A stretch of 64,000 bases of DNA, from NCBI RefSeq assembly GCF_004153455.1, contig NZ_SDQE01000006.1:1-64000 (forward strand). The letters run 5' to 3'. A model generated the notes under the pieces. The model searched no databases. It was given only the letters and a program-made list of their open reading frames with translations, and was not told where the DNA came from. The DNA is from Allopusillimonas ginsengisoli. GTDB taxonomy: Bacteria > Pseudomonadota > Gammaproteobacteria > Burkholderiales > Burkholderiaceae_B. Position numbers and translations under genes: made by a program. This document shows, in pieces, positions 8,801 through 15,701 of this stretch (the first letter of the stretch is position 1; every line of letters starts with the position of its first letter).

Positions 8801-8998
8801 CTAATGTAGAAAGGCAGTGTCTTTCAAGACGTAAAAGAACGAGCGGCAGGCTGTACAGCGCATAAGTAGTTCGTTTGCGGCGCCGCCGGTCATATTTTCA
8901 AAATCGACCTTATCGGCATCGTGACAAAATGGGCATTTGACGCCGCTCGTATCAATGCCATAGTCTGTCGCATTGGGAAATCTGGCAGCTTGCTTCAT
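8801..8998 (-). CDS. Stand-alone zinc-ribbon protein matching the C-terminal domain of PaaD
   Basis: This 65-residue protein carries a four-Cys zinc ribbon: C22-x2-C25 and C48-x2-C51, with an aromatic-rich tail RSFFYVLKD. The layout resembles the C-terminal end of PaaD, where a CPxC...CxxC ribbon finishes in FDYFK. In standard PaaD that ribbon is fused behind a DUF59 domain; here the DUF59 part is a separate gene at 9954-10304. Its start overlaps the paaC-like stop by 4 bp (ATGA), so the two are probably translationally coupled. Likely role: maturation or metal handling of the di-iron oxygenase. The split is the notable point. Confidence 0.7.
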   Translation of the reverse strand: MKQAARFPNATDYGIDTSGVKCPFCHDADKVDFENMTGGAANELLMRCTACRSFFYVLKDTAFLH

Positions 8999-9687
8999 CG
9001 GGCGAGCTCAACGTCTTTGAACCGTACGATTTCCCACAACGATGCTGGCAATGGTCCAGCGCGACCAAGTTTTTCATCCCAGTCAGCGGGAACGTTTTCT
9101 TTTGCAAGATGCTGGTTGTCAAAAATTAGTATCGGCTCAATAGAGGATAGGAATTCTTTCTTTGCTTCCACGGTACACTGCTCAACCCAAAGTGTTGCCA
9201 GAGGCAAACGCGTGGACACCGCAGATGTCACAGAATCTAAATCATATTCCGCTAAGGTTTTCAACCAGCCTAAGCAATAAGCCATATGGAAAGCGCCATC
9301 TCGAGAGATCATTCGGGTTTGGTTTGCCAACAGTCGATTGGCACTGCGCTGCAATTGGTCGGCAGCAGCAGTTGTTGCGGCTTCGGTCAAAAATATCGTC
9401 GCCATCAAATCCGCCCAGGATTCTGGTGCGGCATCCAGAATGTCAGCAGAGGCAATTTGCGCTGCGCTACGGCCACGTTCCAGCCAGTTAAACTCCTCGC
9501 CAGCAGCTTCCAAAAGGCGGTAAAGCGCGCGTGTCGCACCTAACGAAGTACCTGCTATGGCTAGCAAGGTTGCGAAATCGCCTAGTGAACGGCCATTGAA
9601 TACTGTCGCTATGCAGACATTACCTAGCACCAGTTTGGTATCGGCCAGACGCAATAAGACGTTTGTGTCGTGAGAGGTGTTATTCAT
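8995..9687 (-). CDS. paaC: PaaC-like structural subunit of a CoA-thioester oxygenase
   Basis: This 230-residue ferritin-like helical protein resembles PaaC, the non-catalytic partner of PaaA. It starts with a helical LLRLADTKLVLGNVCIATVFNG segment, the position where PaaC carries LGDDALILGHRLSEW, and keeps long helices through residue 190 (FHMAYCLGWLKTLAEYDLDS). It has no paired ExxH motifs, consistent with the inactive scaffold role. It is shorter and more divergent than typical PaaC (about 250 residues). It lies between paaB and the zinc-ribbon gene, overlapping the latter by 4 bp. The subunit call rests partly on the neighbours. Confidence 0.7.
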   Translation of the reverse strand: MNNTSHDTNVLLRLADTKLVLGNVCIATVFNGRSLGDFATLLAIAGTSLGATRALYRLLEAAGEEFNWLERGRSAAQIASADILDAAPESWADLMATIFLTEAATTAAADQLQRSANRLLANQTRMISRDGAFHMAYCLGWLKTLAEYDLDSVTSAVSTRLPLATLWVEQCTVEAKKEFLSSIEPILIFDNQHLAKENVPADWDEKLGRAGPLPASLWEIVRFKDVELAR

Positions 9688-9729
9688 TTGGCATCGCCTC
9701 AGAAAATCGATTGTTAAGAAAACAAGAGC

Positions 9730-9957
9730 TCAGATCGGCTTGATTTTGACGCGTTTTGTACGCTCCGTTACCGGAATGACTGCTGCCAACGGTACAAGGC
9801 ACATTTCTGACCAGGGATGCTGGTCATAGACATACCAGGCACGGGTGATGGCGATATCGGAGCTAGGCGCTTTTACACTGCCGACGTGCTGCAACGTATC
9901 GTTGGAGTCCTTACGTGCAAAAACCTCATAGAATTCTTCTTTGTAAGGAAAGCTCAT
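9730..9957 (-). CDS. paaB: PaaB-like small subunit of the oxygenase
   Basis: This 75-residue protein shows the PaaB pattern: YEVFARKDSNDTLQHVGSV, then a segment where PaaB has its alanine-rich ARD-YTRR stretch (here ITRAWYVYDQHPW), and a hydrophobic end MCLVPLAAVIPV where PaaB has SIWVV. PaaB bridges PaaAC heterodimers in the phenylacetyl-CoA epoxidase. The start overlaps the upstream DUF59 gene by 4 bp (ATGA). The protein is shorter than E. coli PaaB (about 95 residues), mostly at the C-terminus. Confidence 0.75.
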   Translation of the reverse strand: MSFPYKEEFYEVFARKDSNDTLQHVGSVKAPSSDIAITRAWYVYDQHPWSEMCLVPLAAVIPVTERTKRVKIKPI

Positions 9958-10304
9958 GTTGCTGCTCCTTCTGAGTCTGATATGTCAGAATTGATTTGTA
10001 TCCCAGCTTTTCGTAAGGCGGCCCTGGCCCGGTCGGACATGTCTGTGGGAAGCCATGGCCCACTGCCTTCAAAAGAAACTGATATATCCTGACTGAATCC
10101 GGCCGCCCGCAGCGTTGCCTCAATATCATCTTGAAGAACTTGAAGTCCGGGGCAGTGGTGACAAGGGATATTGACAACTATCTCTATCGCATGACTATCC
10201 GTAATCGCGGCGCGCTCGAGCATTCCGAGCTCAGCAAGGCCGAACGGCAGATGAGGATCTCGCACTGAGCCGATCAGGCTAAAAAGTTCTTCTTGGGTCA
10301 CCAT
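9954..10304 (-). CDS. paaD: DUF59/MIP18-type protein matching the N-terminal domain of PaaD
   Basis: This 116-residue protein has the DUF59 opening LFSLIGSVRDPHLPFGLAELGML (a D-P pair at 16-17) and the conserved Cys in a variant motif CHHCPGL (C48, C51) where most members read YSGCPAT. DUF59 proteins assist iron-sulfur or di-iron centre assembly; PaaD is needed for an active PaaABC(E) complex. Standard PaaD continues into a zinc ribbon, but this one ends without it, and the ribbon is encoded separately at 8801-8998. It overlaps paaA by 7 bp and paaB by 4 bp, so it sits inside the oxygenase genes rather than after paaC as in E. coli. Confidence 0.8.
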   Translation of the reverse strand: MVTQEELFSLIGSVRDPHLPFGLAELGMLERAAITDSHAIEIVVNIPCHHCPGLQVLQDDIEATLRAAGFSQDISVSFEGSGPWLPTDMSDRARAALRKAGIQINSDISDSEGAAT

Positions 10305-11266
10305 AGTTCTTTACCCCAGCGTTCGCTCTGAATTCTTTCTAGGCCAGAACGTTTGATTGGCCCGCCTTTTTTCCAGTGCGCGAATTTCTCCGGCCAAGTA
10401 ATTTGAGTATCAAAGTCCCATTTTTTATTTTCCTCATTCCAAGCTATTGGCTCTTCGTAGCTGAGGACGTAACGCCCTAGCTCACGGTCGAAATGTGCAG
10501 GTATCTCAATACCCACTGATTCACAGAACGGCACCACCTCATTGAGCCACTGTTGGCGCAACTCATCGTTGCTCAAACCTCGAATGTTGTAGGTGAGCTG
10601 GTCGGTACGCTTTTTCATTGCATCTGGTGTTCCAAACCAACTGGCAGCCATAGGAAATAACAGATCTACTGCTGCCTGAACACGTTGGCGAGCATGCGAG
10701 GAGTGTTGCCAGAAGTATTTGACCCAGCGCTCTCCGTGCGCTACATGAAAGCGCTCTTCGAAATTCACTTTTCGTAGAGACCTGGCATAGGGGCCAAAAG
10801 AACAGTTGGCCTCGAGATCGCGAGTGGTGGTGTAGCCGGCGCGATCGCCCAGAGCCATCATGACGACGCAAGTAATGTAGTCGCCTACGTCCTGTTCGAT
10901 CAGCTCGAAAGATTTGACGGCGTCGGGGGATCGTTCCATGATCAGTTCCTGAGCATCAAATCCGAAATCCTCTAACATACGGTACATCACCTGCGCATGT
11001 CCCATTTCGTCTTGAATTGAAGCCGCCACTGCAATCTTGTCGTCTAGAGTAGGAGCCATGCATAATGCGCCGTAGTAGGAAGGAAGGGTCATCAGCTCCA
11101 GATCTGCAGCTATCAGCATCGTCTGGATAAGCACTTCTCTATACCGCGGGGTCATCTCCTCTTCGGACTCAAGCTTATGGCCGGCTTTGACGCGCAATTG
11201 TAGTGACCGTTCTTTGATATCTTCTTCAGGGTGGCGTGTTGCGATCGCTTGTTGCTTTATCTTCAC
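10298..11266 (-). CDS. paaA: PaaA-like catalytic di-iron subunit of a CoA-thioester oxygenase
   Basis: This 322-residue ferritin-like protein matches PaaA, the catalytic subunit of ring-1,2-phenylacetyl-CoA epoxidase. Candidate iron ligands are E57 (AADLELMTLPSYY), the first ExxH in QDEMGHAQ (E87, H90) and the second in FEERFHVAHG (E171, H174). The C-terminal extension (EEPIAWNEENKKWDFD...W-KKGG) also fits PaaA. Length is normal. Expected reaction: O2-dependent epoxidation or hydroxylation of an acyl-CoA ring. No paaE reductase gene follows, so electrons must come from a protein encoded elsewhere. A TetR-type operator lies 59 bp upstream of the start. The substrate need not be phenylacetyl-CoA. 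Confidence 0.85.
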   Translation of the reverse strand: MKIKQQAIATRHPEEDIKERSLQLRVKAGHKLESEEEMTPRYREVLIQTMLIAADLELMTLPSYYGALCMAPTLDDKIAVAASIQDEMGHAQVMYRMLEDFGFDAQELIMERSPDAVKSFELIEQDVGDYITCVVMMALGDRAGYTTTRDLEANCSFGPYARSLRKVNFEERFHVAHGERWVKYFWQHSSHARQRVQAAVDLLFPMAASWFGTPDAMKKRTDQLTYNIRGLSNDELRQQWLNEVVPFCESVGIEIPAHFDRELGRYVLSYEEPIAWNEENKKWDFDTQITWPEKFAHWKKGGPIKRSGLERIQSERWGKELW

Positions 11267-11324
11267 TTTGTTCGCCTCTTATGATTGATGCATTGCAACC
11301 GTAGTAATACATCCGCTTTAAAAC

Positions 11325-11342
11325 TAACTGTCCAGTCAGTAT
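11325..11342. promoter_or_regulatory. TetR-type operator upstream of paaA
   Basis: TAACTGTCCAGTCAGTAT lies between the SDR gene and paaA. It matches 14 of 18 positions of the site upstream of tetR (ATACTTTCCAGTAAGTAT), including a shared TCCAGT core flanked by ACT and AGTAT. Binding by the neighbouring regulator is inferred from this repetition. It would control paaA and the genes behind it. Confidence 0.6.
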
Positions 11343-11367
11343 TGTTTTACTGAAAACATCCACATTC

Positions 11368-12153
11368 TTAATAAACGGAATATCCGCCATCAATCGTCAA
11401 GGCGTCGCCTGTGTGATAGCTGGAAAGGTCACTCATCAAATAGATTGCCGCGCCCGAGAAGTCTTCTACTTCGCCGAACCGGCGTGCTGGAATCCGCGGC
11501 ATTACCGCCTTGACGAATTTTTCGTTATCAAACAAGCCGGTGGTCATGTCGGTGGCTGTGTAGCCCGGGAGTAGCGCGTTGGCGGTAACTCCATAACGGG
11601 CGAACTCTACCGCTATCGAGCGGGCTAGCGAAGTGAGCCCCGCTTTAGTCATGGCGTAATGTTCATTCGCTGCTGTTCCGAAATGGCTGGCGATACTCGA
11701 CGTGAGAACGATGCGGCCTGTTCGCCTGCCGTTCTCGCTCTGCAACTTCATGCATGCCAATGACACTTGACATACATGAAGTGCACCGTAGAGGTTCAAC
11801 TCGATCATTTGCTCCCAATCGGACGACTGGCGTTCCAGAAACGGTACGCGGGCCCCGCCACCCATCCCTGCATTGGCGAACATGCCATCGATAAAACCAT
11901 ATCGTTGCAATGTCGCAGTTGCGGCTTGCTCTACACTAGTGCGATCTGTTACATCACAGGTAAAAGCCTCCGCATCGCCGGCCAAGCCTTGTAGCGCCTG
12001 AACCGCTGCGCGGTTTTTATCAGAACTTCTTGCCCAGATTGCCACGTTGCACCCAACTGACGCCAGCCCTTTTGCGATACCGAAACCAATTCCACTATTG
12101 GCTCCCGTAACTACCGCAACTTTGCCGGTCAGATCCATTAGATGTTGGTACAT
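11368..12153 (-). CDS. Short-chain dehydrogenase/reductase (SDR)
   Basis: This classical NAD(P)-dependent SDR has 261 residues from the ATG at 12151-12153. Visible motifs are TGANSGIGFGIA (cofactor-binding Gly-rich loop), FANAGMGG (structural NAG), SSIAS with the catalytic Ser, and YAMTKAG with the catalytic Tyr and Lys, ending in a GDALTIDGG tail. A GTG at 12165 could add four residues, but GGGAG at 12165-12169 fits the ATG better as a ribosome site. It is the first structural gene after tetR and may oxidise or reduce a hydroxylated CoA intermediate of the pathway. The substrate cannot be told from sequence. Confidence 0.85.
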   Translation of the reverse strand: MYQHLMDLTGKVAVVTGANSGIGFGIAKGLASVGCNVAIWARSSDKNRAAVQALQGLAGDAEAFTCDVTDRTSVEQAATATLQRYGFIDGMFANAGMGGGARVPFLERQSSDWEQMIELNLYGALHVCQVSLACMKLQSENGRRTGRIVLTSSIASHFGTAANEHYAMTKAGLTSLARSIAVEFARYGVTANALLPGYTATDMTTGLFDNEKFVKAVMPRIPARRFGEVEDFSGAAIYLMSDLSSYHTGDALTIDGGYSVY

Positions 12154-12224
12154 TTGATTTGCCACTCCCTTTTAGTGTGTGTCTACGGTTTATATAGGCC
12201 GCGTCATCAAAGCTCAGCGAGAAT

Positions 12225-12869
12225 TTAGTTTGGCCTAGCAATGCCTGGTAAAGCGATACCGGCAAAAAGCACGGCATATAAAGCATCGAAGAGTCCACGC
12301 CCCGTTATCTTGCGATTACTTCGCCACCACTCAAGCATCGTGCCGTCGTTGAGCGCCAGAATCATTGAAGCCTGTTGTCCGGCGCTCAAATCGGCTCGAA
12401 ATACACCGTCAGCTTGCCCCTCTGCGATGACTTTTTCCAGTAACTGCGCGGTTCGACGATACCCCCATTTCACTCGTTTTTCAGCGGCTTCACCCGTGCC
12501 CGCAAACTCGATCGACACCATGATGGGCAACAACAGCATGGCGGGCGCGATTTTGGCCAACTTGGCCTGATGCACCAAGAATTCCCGTATCCGTTCCATG
12601 GGTGGGACGTTTTTTGCACTGAGCTTTTCGCTCAGCGGCGTCAATACTTGCATCTGTACTTTGTCCAGCAGACTCAACAAAAGCGTATTTTTATCTCCGA
12701 AATAAAAGTACACCGAACCTTTTGTAAGTCCAGCTTGAGTACCTAGTTCTTCCGTTGTCGTGGCATGGAAGCCTTTCTTAATGAAGAGCTCTTCTGCGGC
12801 GGCCAAGATTTTTTCGATGCTCGCGTCACGTTGCTCCTGCTTGGTGCGTCGTCTTTGTTCTGATGCCAT
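12225..12869 (-). CDS. TetR-family transcriptional regulator of the catabolic cluster
   Basis: This 214-residue TetR-type repressor has the N-terminal helix-turn-helix IEKILAAAEELFIKKGFHATTTEELGTQAGLTKGSVYFYFGDKN (residues about 18-62, shown by its key parts AAEELF, TTEELG and GSVYFYF). The C-terminal helical domain would bind a ligand, plausibly a CoA thioester as in PaaR or FadR-type TetR proteins. The gene leads the cluster on the same strand. A palindrome upstream of it recurs upstream of paaA, pointing to autoregulation and control of the oxygenase genes. Confidence 0.88.
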   Translation of the reverse strand: MASEQRRRTKQEQRDASIEKILAAAEELFIKKGFHATTTEELGTQAGLTKGSVYFYFGDKNTLLLSLLDKVQMQVLTPLSEKLSAKNVPPMERIREFLVHQAKLAKIAPAMLLLPIMVSIEFAGTGEAAEKRVKWGYRRTAQLLEKVIAEGQADGVFRADLSAGQQASMILALNDGTMLEWWRSNRKITGRGLFDALYAVLFAGIALPGIARPN

Positions 12870-12936
12870 GGATAACTTCCGATTTCATTTTGCATGCTTA
12901 CACGCAGGAGTAGTTTCTTTATCTGCAGAATATATA

Positions 12937-12956
12937 CATACTTTCCAGTAAGTATG
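12937..12956. promoter_or_regulatory. TetR-type operator upstream of tetR
   Basis: CATACTTTCCAGTAAGTATG has 7-bp inverted arms (CATACTT/AAGTATG) around TCCAGT, 68 bp upstream of the tetR start codon. Its core recurs upstream of paaA at 11325-11342. Likely the autoregulatory site. Confidence 0.65.
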
Positions 12957-13108
12957 TTGTAAACGACTAATTAAATCAAGACTTCCCGCGTGAGTATTTA
13001 CCCTAAGCCGAACGACCCGGAGCTTGCCACGTCATCGTACGTGTTATTAGCGGCCCATTGTGGTGCTGGTAGACAACCGTCAACGGCGAGGGTTGGGATG
13101 TCTCTCTT

Positions 13109-13291
13109 TCAGAGCTCGACAACGGCGCGGAATTCGCCCAAGGAAACTTCATTGCAGCCATTATCATCCCGCGCGTGCAGATGCACAGTGCTGGCGCCCG
13201 CCGCCAGAGCTTCGAGAGCGAAATTCCGAATCGCTTCGGTGGAACCATACAGGCGCCAGACCGTGCGGTTGCGCGCTGGCTTTTTACCGCC
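13109..13291 (-). pseudogene. Fragment resembling DUF849 (BKACE, beta-keto acid cleavage enzyme)
   Basis: The minus-strand frame between stops reads about 60 residues, including EAIRNFALEALAAGASTVHLHARDDNG and SLGEFRAVVEL (cited in parts, key residues AAGAS-VHLHARD). The zinc-site HLH with the preceding AGA is the hallmark of the DUF849/BKACE N-terminal strand. The frame then stops at 13109-13111 and no C-terminal part follows in any frame I could read. BKACE enzymes cleave beta-keto acids with acetyl-CoA, so this may be the relic of another catabolic gene of the island. There is no start codon or intact frame. Confidence 0.55.
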
Positions 13292-13963
13292 TCATATCTT
13301 TTCTCAGTTAATCGTGGCCGTTTGCCTACTCCTAATATAGGTTGAAAAATTGCTTGTGCCCTCACTCAAGCACAGCAGGCACATGTGAATCAGATCCATC
13401 GCCGTTCCAAGAGATGCATAAGAATTGAGACCCAGAGAGGGGACTAGACATCTCGCTTGAGGAGTGCGCCACGGCAATGGCGATTCCGCCACGTTTCAGT
13501 ACACCTTGCCTGCCGGAAACCGCAGCCCGGAACGGAAACTTTGAAATCGATGCCGAAACGAGGACAAATGAACTTTCGATGCCTGATGCGTATATGCAAT
13601 GAGGAAGGGAGTGTGCCCGCGACGACAACGCAATGCATATCGAGAGAGGAGCTGACGCTTTCAGCGGTGCAAAAGCGGCAACTACTTCGATACCCCGTGC
13701 TATTCGATACTGGAGCCCGGATCACAGGTATCCCGGACGCAGTCGCGTCCAAGGAAGCCGCTATCAGCCTGATGGCGCAGTGGATTCCGAAACTCGTTGT
13801 CAAGCTTATTTTGATGGCACGACGAAGTATGATGCAGATTGACGCTTCCCAGGCCCGTCCGGCACCACAACCGAGGTAGGCCAGAAGAATAAGGCAGACA
13901 ATACTCGCAGATGTGTGCGGCAGGGTACCGTCACATACGTTATTGCTTCAAAAGGAGATGAGG
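13292..13963. other. Intergenic stretch without a recognisable gene
   Basis: Several open frames of 60-140 codons exist on both strands here, but none shows a family pattern, a ribosome site and consistent codon use together. A plus-strand frame at 13633-13842 ending in YFDGTTKYDAD looks slightly protein-like, but I cannot assign it. The stretch marks the far edge of the accessory region. Confidence 0.4.
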
Positions 13964-14455
13964 ATGACGATCACACAAAGCGCGGGTGAAGACTTCCCGC
14001 CCATGCCTGCCTGGGAGATTGCACAGTGGTTCAACACCCCGCATGCCTTGCAGGTTGAAGATCTGCGTGGCAAGGTTGTCATGCTCCATACTTTTCAGAT
14101 GCTGTGCCCAGCCTGTGTTCTACATGCCATCCCGCAAGCGCAGCGGGTGCGCAAGGCTTTTCCGCTGGCCGAGGTGGCAGTGGTTGGACTGCATACAGTA
14201 TTTGAGCATCACGAGGCTATGCGGCCCCAGGCGCTCGACGCGTTCATTCACGAGTTCCGGCTGGCATTTCCCGTTGGCGTTGACAAGCCGGCGGATACCG
14301 GCCCGCTGCCCAGGACCATGTCCCGGCTGAATCTGCAAGGAACGCCGAGCATACTGCTGCTTGACAGGCAGGGGCGTATACGCCTGCAACATTTCGGCAA
14401 AATCGACGACCTGGAATTAGGTGCCCTGCTGGGGCGGTTAATGGCGCAGGCGTAA
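13964..14455 (+). CDS. Thioredoxin-fold redoxin with CPAC active site (TlpA-like)
   Basis: This 163-residue protein is taken from the ATG at 13964, which has AAGGAG seven bases upstream; an earlier in-frame ATG at 13958 lies too close to that site. The thioredoxin fold shows in GKVVMLHTFQMLCPACVLH with the redox pair C48/C51, and in NLQGTPSILLLDRQG with the cis-Pro loop. There is no signal peptide or membrane anchor, so it may be cytoplasmic, unlike most TlpA proteins. It could reduce disulfides or peroxides; its partner is not evident. It stands alone between non-coding stretches. Confidence 0.8.
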   Translation: MTITQSAGEDFPPMPAWEIAQWFNTPHALQVEDLRGKVVMLHTFQMLCPACVLHAIPQAQRVRKAFPLAEVAVVGLHTVFEHHEAMRPQALDAFIHEFRLAFPVGVDKPADTGPLPRTMSRLNLQGTPSILLLDRQGRIRLQHFGKIDDLELGALLGRLMAQA

Positions 14456-14705
14456 GGCAAGCGTACAAAGACTCACAGCAAGAATTCATCAACGAGATAT
14501 CAAGAAAACATAAAATCTCAATGTTGACGAGGGCGTGCGGCGGATCCTGGAGCGTGGCCGCGCTACGGCCGGTAAAGACTGCGTCCAGAATGTGTAAAGA
14601 AGTGCAAGCATCGACGATAAACTCATAGAAAGCGCATTGCCTGAATTGCCCTGATCCACGCATTCAAGTGACAATGGGGGCTTCTCTTCTCATAAGGACT
14701 CACGC

Positions 14706-15533
14706 ATGAAACGTTCCCTGACATGGCTGTGTGCTGCGCTGCTCGCCACTGGCCTTGGCGCTTGCGCCCACCGTGATGGAGGCCCCTCTTCCACCGATGC
14801 CACGCCTGTACATGATGCCGGCACACTCATGGCTTATCACTGGCAGCTTCAAGAGGCAGTCGACACCGCAGGCGCTGCGCAGCCTCAATGGGTTCGTCAA
14901 TCCGACCAGAATCAGGGGCCCGTGAAGCTGGCCTTCCAGGATCAGCGTCTGTCAGTTACAGGCTTGTGCAATATGCTGGGCGCAGGCTATGCCATCAAGG
15001 GTAAGTACATGGACATCAGCCAGGTGGTCAGCACCATGCGCATGTGCAGTGATCAATCGCTGATGGCATACGAGCAAAAGATCGCGCAGCGTCTACCCGA
15101 CGTTTCCACCTGGAACATCAGCGGCGCGAATCTTGATGATCCGCAGCAGTCGCCAACGCTTACACTGAAATTCGAAGACGGCGGAAAATGGATGCTGTCA
15201 GGCAAGGCAACACCTGAAACACGTTTTGGCTCAACAGGCGAAATCATCTTTCTTGAAGTTTCGGCGCAAACAGTGCCCTGCAGTCATCCGCTGATCAAGG
15301 ACAAGCAATGCCTCAAGACACGGCTCGTCAAGTTTGACGACGCAGGGTTGAAGCAAGGCTATGGCCCTTGGGAAACCATGTATGAAGAGATCGAAGGCTT
15401 TCAGCACGAGCAAGGCGTGAGGAATGTCCTGCGCGTCAAACGCTTTACGCGCAAGCAGGTACCCGCAGATGCATCACGCTATGCCTATGTACTCGACATG
15501 ACAGTAGAAAGCGAGACAACTGCACATCTGTAA
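14706..15533 (+). CDS. META and DUF4377 domain lipoprotein
   Basis: This 275-residue protein has a lipoprotein signal ending LGAC (lipidated C20), so it is probably anchored in a periplasm-facing membrane. Residues about 40-170 form a META-type domain (YHWQLQEA at the start, CNMLGAGYAI where META has its conserved NG-N-F motif, and MRMCSDQSLMAYEQ). Residues about 185-275 match DUF4377 (EIIFLEVSAQTVPCSHP, and a tail RYAYVLDMTVE). META proteins such as HslJ are linked to stress and drug resistance, but the biochemical role is unknown. It appears to be a single-gene unit. Confidence 0.8.
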   Translation: MKRSLTWLCAALLATGLGACAHRDGGPSSTDATPVHDAGTLMAYHWQLQEAVDTAGAAQPQWVRQSDQNQGPVKLAFQDQRLSVTGLCNMLGAGYAIKGKYMDISQVVSTMRMCSDQSLMAYEQKIAQRLPDVSTWNISGANLDDPQQSPTLTLKFEDGGKWMLSGKATPETRFGSTGEIIFLEVSAQTVPCSHPLIKDKQCLKTRLVKFDDAGLKQGYGPWETMYEEIEGFQHEQGVRNVLRVKRFTRKQVPADASRYAYVLDMTVESETTAHL

Positions 15534-15701
15534 GCAGCACGCGCCTCGAAACAGGGGCAGGCCCTCAAGGGGCCGCCTTGCACCCCAAGGCAGCCGAGCG
15601 TTTGCTCCCTGCATCACGCCCGCCGCCGCATCGCTGGCGGGCGATATCATCGCAAGGTTGGATCAACACCGAGCGCTTGCGCAGGAGCGCTCCCACACCT
15701 C

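Noticed and set aside
13444-13879. Overlapping open frames of 119 and 140 codons on opposite strands
   Set aside because: Neither has a family pattern, a ribosome site or coherent codon use; treated as non-coding.
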